From Sphingomonas sp. AP4-R1 (GTDB lineage Bacteria; Pseudomonadota; Alphaproteobacteria; Sphingomonadales; Sphingomonadaceae): 64,000 nucleotides of DNA. The stretch is taken from positions 496,001 through 560,000 of the forward strand of contig NZ_CP053346.1 of assembly GCF_013113735.1 (NCBI RefSeq). The letters run 5' to 3'. Both the position numbers and the translations under genes were made by a program. The notes beneath the pieces were generated by a model, which was given only the letters and a program-made list of their open reading frames with translations, had not been told where the DNA came from and did not search any database. Positions 60,922-64,000 of the stretch are shown here, piece after piece (the first letter of the stretch is position 1; every line of letters starts with the position of its first letter).

Positions 60922-62169
60922 TCACGCCTTGGCGAGCAGCTCCGCCACGCGCTCCATCTCGGCGCGGCTGTTGTAGATATGGGGGGAGAAGCGGATCAGC
61001 GCATCCCCGCCCGCCACCGCCTGCGCGGTGGCCAGCTTATGCTCCTTCCAGAGCTTCGCCCGCATGGCCGTAATATCGCGGCCGGGAAAGGCCACCGTGA
61101 TGATCGCGCCCGAAAGCGCCGGATCGCCGCTGCCCACGATCCGCGCGCGCGGCACCCCTGCGAGAATGCCGCGCATCTCGGCCGCCTTCGCGCGCGTCTC
61201 CGTCTCGATCCACGCCTCGCCCAGCGCATCGAGCCGATCGAGCGTCGCCTCCACCGCCTCCAGCTTGGGATCGTCGCGCTGGCCCAATATCTCGTAGCGC
61301 TGCGCCGTTTGCAGGTTGCGCGTGTCGGTGAGCCAGTAGCCGTGGCTCAGCATCGTGGGGTTGAGCCGGTCCTGCCGATCGCGCCGCACATAGAGCAGCC
61401 CCGCCTCCAGCGGCCCCATCATCCATTTATGCGTGCTGCCCGCATAGGAATCGACGCCGAGCGCCGGCAGGTTGAGCCGCATCCAGCCGAAGGTCTGCGC
61501 ACCATCGACATGCAGCCACGCGCCCGAGCTGCGCGCGATCTGGGCGATGGCGGCGACGGGATAAGCGAGGCCGGTGACGTTGGTGACGTGGCTGAGGAAG
61601 ATGGCGCGCGTGCGCGTGGTGACGGCGCCCGCGATGTCATCGGCCACCTGCTGTGGCGAAGTGGCGGCGAACGGCGTGGGCAGCACCTTCACAACCAGTC
61701 CCTCGCGCCTGGCCCTGAGCTTCCAGCTGTCGAGCGTGGACTGGTGGTTATGCTCGGCCACGATCACTTCGTCGCCGGGCTTCAGATCGAGGCCGAGGAC
61801 CGCGACCGTATTCGCCTCGCTGCTGTTGCGCAGCAAAGCGATCTCCTCGCCCGTCACGCCGAGCCTTTTGCCCAGCCGGGCGCGGAGGCGATCGGCGGCG
61901 ACCGGATATTTCTCGCGATATTCGCGCGAGGGATTGGCCTGGAAGGCGCGCAGCTCCTTCTCCTGCGTGTCGATCACGCTGCGGAAGGTGGGCGCGATGT
62001 TGGCGGCGTTGAAATAGAGCAGATCGGGATCGAGCAGCAGTTCGCGGCGAAGATCGACGCCGGGCGCCGCCGCCGCGGCGCCCGCCAGCGGGGACGCGGC
62101 CGCCGCCAGCGCCGCGCCCTGCAGCAAAGCGCGCCGCGTCACGCCCGTCATGTCGTCCCGATCCGTCAT
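60922..62169 (-). CDS. Tat-exported class V aminotransferase (isopenicillin-N-epimerase-like)
   Basis: 415 residues from ATG at 62169. A twin-arginine signal GVTRRALLQGAALAAAASPL (with AAAAAP cleavage region) is followed by LLYFNAANIAPTFRSV, NSSEANTVAVLGLDL, HVDGAQTFGWMRLNL and SYAGSTHKWMMGPLEAGLLYV, with the PLP lysine in STHKWMMG. Fold-type I enzymes exported with bound PLP by Tat are uncommon; the substrate is unknown. A second start at MTGVTRRALL (62151) would keep the signal. Preceded by a repeat at 62302. Confidence 0.87.
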   Translation of the reverse strand: MTDRDDMTGVTRRALLQGAALAAAASPLAGAAAAAPGVDLRRELLLDPDLLYFNAANIAPTFRSVIDTQEKELRAFQANPSREYREKYPVAADRLRARLGKRLGVTGEEIALLRNSSEANTVAVLGLDLKPGDEVIVAEHNHQSTLDSWKLRARREGLVVKVLPTPFAATSPQQVADDIAGAVTTRTRAIFLSHVTNVTGLAYPVAAIAQIARSSGAWLHVDGAQTFGWMRLNLPALGVDSYAGSTHKWMMGPLEAGLLYVRRDRQDRLNPTMLSHGYWLTDTRNLQTAQRYEILGQRDDPKLEAVEATLDRLDALGEAWIETETRAKAAEMRGILAGVPRARIVGSGDPALSGAIITVAFPGRDITAMRAKLWKEHKLATAQAVAGGDALIRFSPHIYNSRAEMERVAELLAKA

Positions 62170-62301
62170 CTTTGCCCCCTCGTCGCCCGAACAGAGGCTA
62201 GCAGGGCGACGTCGGCTCACAAGCCCGGCGGATCGAAATCGTTGGGCGGCCGGGGCAACGGCCGCTGTCCGGCGAGGGAGAGTATCCCCCTCGATGTGTA
62301 T

Positions 62302-62399
62302 CCGTCACCCGGACCTGGTTCGGGGCCCGCCGGGCGGCACGAACCGCAGGCCGTGGCGCGCACAGGGGGGTGGATGCCGGAACAAGTCCGGCATGACGG
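62302..62399. repeat. Dispersed palindromic repeat, CCGTCACCC...CATGACGG type
   Basis: Outer arms CCGTCACCC and CGGCATGACGG, with hairpins CCGGACCTGGTTCGGG and TGCCGGAACAAGTCCGGCA. It shares the CGTCA-like ends with 651-734 and 34744-34850. Confidence 0.85.
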
Positions 62400-62455
62400 G
62401 GATTGTCCCAGTGCCTTATCTTGATAACACACAGTATCATGCCCATATTCGGGGC

Positions 62456-62674
62456 ATGAACCTGCTGTCCCTGCTCATCGGGCTGATCACGCTGCCGGCG
62501 GCGCTGCTCGCCTTCCTGCCTTTTCTGGGCTGGATGTACTGGCTGATCGTGCCGGTGGCGCTGGTCGGCCTCGTGCTAGGGCTGCTCTCCAGCCACACGA
62601 CCGGACGGTGGCTCAATCTGGCGGTGGTCCTTGTCGGACTCGTCCGCCTGTGGATGGGCTTCGGTATTATCTAG
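62456..62674 (+). CDS. Small two-helix membrane protein
   Basis: 72 residues (MNLLSLLIGLITLPAALLAF). Hydrophobic segments at about 3-25, 28-46 and 55-70, with GWMYWLIVPVALVGLVLGLLS. Repeated at the family level in many alphaproteobacteria as a conserved hypothetical; function unknown. The open frame extends upstream through the repeat, which is not coding. A GC-rich hairpin (62689-62740) follows. Confidence 0.72.
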   Translation: MNLLSLLIGLITLPAALLAFLPFLGWMYWLIVPVALVGLVLGLLSSHTTGRWLNLAVVLVGLVRLWMGFGII

Positions 62675-62685
62675 ACGCGCCGTGC

Positions 62686-62745
62686 TCCGGCGAAGGCCGG
62701 AGCCCAGAGGCGCAGGCGTCGCGCCTGACGCTCTGGGCTCCCGCA
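62686..62745. repeat. GC-rich palindromic repeat between convergent genes
   Basis: CTCCGGCGAAGGCCGGAG is a hairpin, then CCCAGAGGCGCAGGCG and CGCCTGACGCTCTGGG pair across a short loop. It could end transcription from both sides. Confidence 0.75.
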
Positions 62746-62767
62746 TTCACAGGAGTACGGACCCGCT

Positions 62768-63502
62768 TCAGACGAAGCGCACTCTCACCGAGCGGCGGCG
62801 CATCGCTCCCCCGACCAGCCCGAAGCCCGCGATCATCATCATCCAGCTGGCGGGCTCGGGCACATCCGAGGGCGATGCGGCGGCTGCGACCACCACACGC
62901 TGCAGCGAGACGCGGGCAGCGACGCGCGCATAGCTTTCGAACGTCGAATTGCTGAGGTTGGTCACGTAACTGATATAGTCGAACGTCGAGCCAGAGGTAT
63001 CGCTCGGCTGCAGCAGATAATCCATCGGCTGACGAAAATCGGTGATCGTATAGGGACCGTTCACGGGTGCGATGAAATCGTCGATCGCCCGCACACTGGA
63101 ATAGATGTGCCGGTCGTCGATGAAATCGTTGATGCGATTGGCCACGTCCGCGTTGATGCTGTCGCCGATGTCCGACCAATCGTTGCTGGTGCTGATCGCG
63201 CCACCGCCATTGCCCGCAATCGCATAGCTGCCGACGCCGGCCAGCGTGACGAGCCCGGTAAGGCCGCCCGCACTTTCGAAATAGCTCTGGCTCGGCGAAC
63301 TGTAGATCGTGCCCTTGGTGTCATCGATCGTGTAGACCGACGTGTAGGCCACGTTGGTCAGCACCTGCGACACCACATCCTGCCGCTCGTAGAGCTGCAC
63401 CTCGCTTGCCGTGCCGTAAAAAGTCATCGTGAAGATCGTCGCGCCGGCCGGCGCGACCGCCCCACCTGCGATCACACCGGCCGCTATCATCTTACGCCAC
63501 AT
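62768..63502 (-). CDS. PEP-CTERM (PEPxxW type) exported protein
   Basis: 244 residues from ATG at 63502. Signal peptide (about 1-21, MWRKMIAAGVIAGGAVAPAG) and a C-terminal DVPEPASWMMMIAGFGLVGG with RRRSVRVRF tail, a sorting signal of the PEPxxW(A) class with Met where Ala is common. The body has TIYSSPSQSYFESAGGLTGLVTLAGVG and other Gly/Ser/Asn-rich strands. Open frame to 63634 lacks features. Substrate of an exosortase; role unknown. Confidence 0.85.
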   Translation of the reverse strand: MWRKMIAAGVIAGGAVAPAGATIFTMTFYGTASEVQLYERQDVVSQVLTNVAYTSVYTIDDTKGTIYSSPSQSYFESAGGLTGLVTLAGVGSYAIAGNGGGAISTSNDWSDIGDSINADVANRINDFIDDRHIYSSVRAIDDFIAPVNGPYTITDFRQPMDYLLQPSDTSGSTFDYISYVTNLSNSTFESYARVAARVSLQRVVVAAAASPSDVPEPASWMMMIAGFGLVGGAMRRRSVRVRFV

Positions 63503-63787
63503 CACTGGTCTCCCTCTCTCACAATCCGAACCTTGATCGGTCGCACCGTCAGGAGGGGCGCACGGCACGGCCACCTTGCAGCGGCAGCGCGATATGGGGC
63601 CCCCACCCGGTCCGCCGCAGCGATCCGCACCCACATCGTTTCGTTAACCGTCCCGATTTCGCTCGTAATCCACCAAATGATGGATGCGCGCGCGGGATCA
63701 CTGGCCGCTTCGGCCCCATCCCCTTGATCCGGCGGAGTAGGCGCTTCACGCTTCGTTATCCCGCCAAGGCCGTCCGATGGGGAATGG
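63503..63787. promoter_or_regulatory. Divergent intergenic region of PEP-CTERM and LuxR-type genes
   Basis: 285 bases between two divergent starts. ORFs on both strands cross it but have no supporting features. TTTCGTTAACCGTCCCG is an A/T-richer patch that could hold a promoter; nothing more can be said. Confidence 0.4.
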
Positions 63788-64000
63788 ATGACCGACCGCC
63801 TGCCTCTGGCGACCTTGTCCGCGCTGATCGGGCGGATCTACGATTGTGCGATCGATCCGACCCTGTGGCCGGAGACGCTCACCGAGCTGCGCCATGATCT
63901 GGGCTTCTCGCAGGCGATCCTGACGCTGCAGGCGATGCCCACCGGCCGCGTCCTGCTGAACGTGGCGAGCGGCATCCCGGACGAATGGCTGGTGCGGATC
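63788..64000 (+). CDS. LuxR-type regulator, 5' end only
   Basis: 71 residues before the window ends (MTDRLPLATLSALIGRIYDC). The sequence then reads AIDPTLWPETLTELRHDLGF, the opening of sphingomonad HTH-type LuxR regulators with an N-terminal sensor domain. The HTH would be beyond the window. The start is ATG at 63788. Confidence 0.7.
   Translation, partial: MTDRLPLATLSALIGRIYDCAIDPTLWPETLTELRHDLGFSQAILTLQAMPTGRVLLNVASGIPDEWLVRI

Overview
The window is GC-rich (roughly 65-68%) and reads as a chromosomal segment of a sphingomonad (Alphaproteobacteria, Sphingomonadaceae). The strongest marker is a 420-residue serine palmitoyltransferase with its own acyl carrier protein. Supporting signs are PEPxxWA-type PEP-CTERM proteins, an orphan cobS-cobT pair, and many dispersed palindromic repeats of the 'TTCGACAAGCTCAGCACGAACG' and 'CGTCATTCCCGCGAAAGCGGG' types. 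I ran no database search. Names rest on motifs, lengths and gene order read from the sequence.

Layout. 1-240: 3' end of a J-domain gene. 241-746: three repeat units. 747-3956 (-): a tight operon of stress/detoxification enzymes (SRPBCC, three VOC/glyoxalase-type proteins, DUF1428, GST) divergent from an HxlR regulator (4050-4742). 4853-7689: cobS-cobT. 7828-9269: glycine-zipper protein, rpmB and two small membrane proteins. 9443-11477: Tat-exported flavin amine oxidase plus cytochrome c, probably an amine dehydrogenase pair. 11583-14180 (-): soluble hybrid histidine kinase. 14302-14613: DUF1272 protein.

14660-29007 is a purine-catabolic island of hpx type. It encodes a DUF4089 small subunit, an AtzE-like amidase, an NCS2 purine permease, an HpxW-like Ntn hydrolase, allantoate amidohydrolase, ureidoglycine-glyoxylate aminotransferase, PuuE allantoinase, an HpxZ-like protein, OHCU decarboxylase, an unassigned FAD oxidoreductase, HIU hydrolase, a Rieske oxygenase, a LysR regulator and guanine deaminase. 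It covers guanine to oxamate/oxalate except for a recognisable urate oxidase. The FAD protein lies exactly where that enzyme is missing.

29158-37698 is mainly core: membrane hybrid histidine kinase, serine palmitoyltransferase/ACP, a PycTM-like membrane protein, galE, hemB, two tandem GNATs and a lipoprotein. At 37802 a tRNA-Arg(ACG) is the target of a 13.3-kb integrative element bounded by perfect 58-bp repeats (37829-37886 and 51158-51215). The element has a tyrosine integrase, AlpA/excisionase-type regulators, a PriCT/RepA-like replication protein next to an iteron-like array, a run of small coupled orphan genes, an AbiTii-type anti-phage candidate and, strikingly, one phage tail gene: a frameshifted tape-measure protein fused to a muramidase-like domain and coupled to two AlpA-like genes. 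No capsid, portal or terminase gene is present, so it looks like a phage satellite or a strongly reduced prophage.

After the element come a PEP-CTERM protein, putA with a divergent Lrp regulator, an L,D-transpeptidase, a TbpB-like lipoprotein with a Slam outer-membrane translocator (type XI secretion), a GreA/B-like factor, a Tat-exported class V aminotransferase, a small membrane protein, a second PEP-CTERM protein and the 5' end of a LuxR-type regulator.
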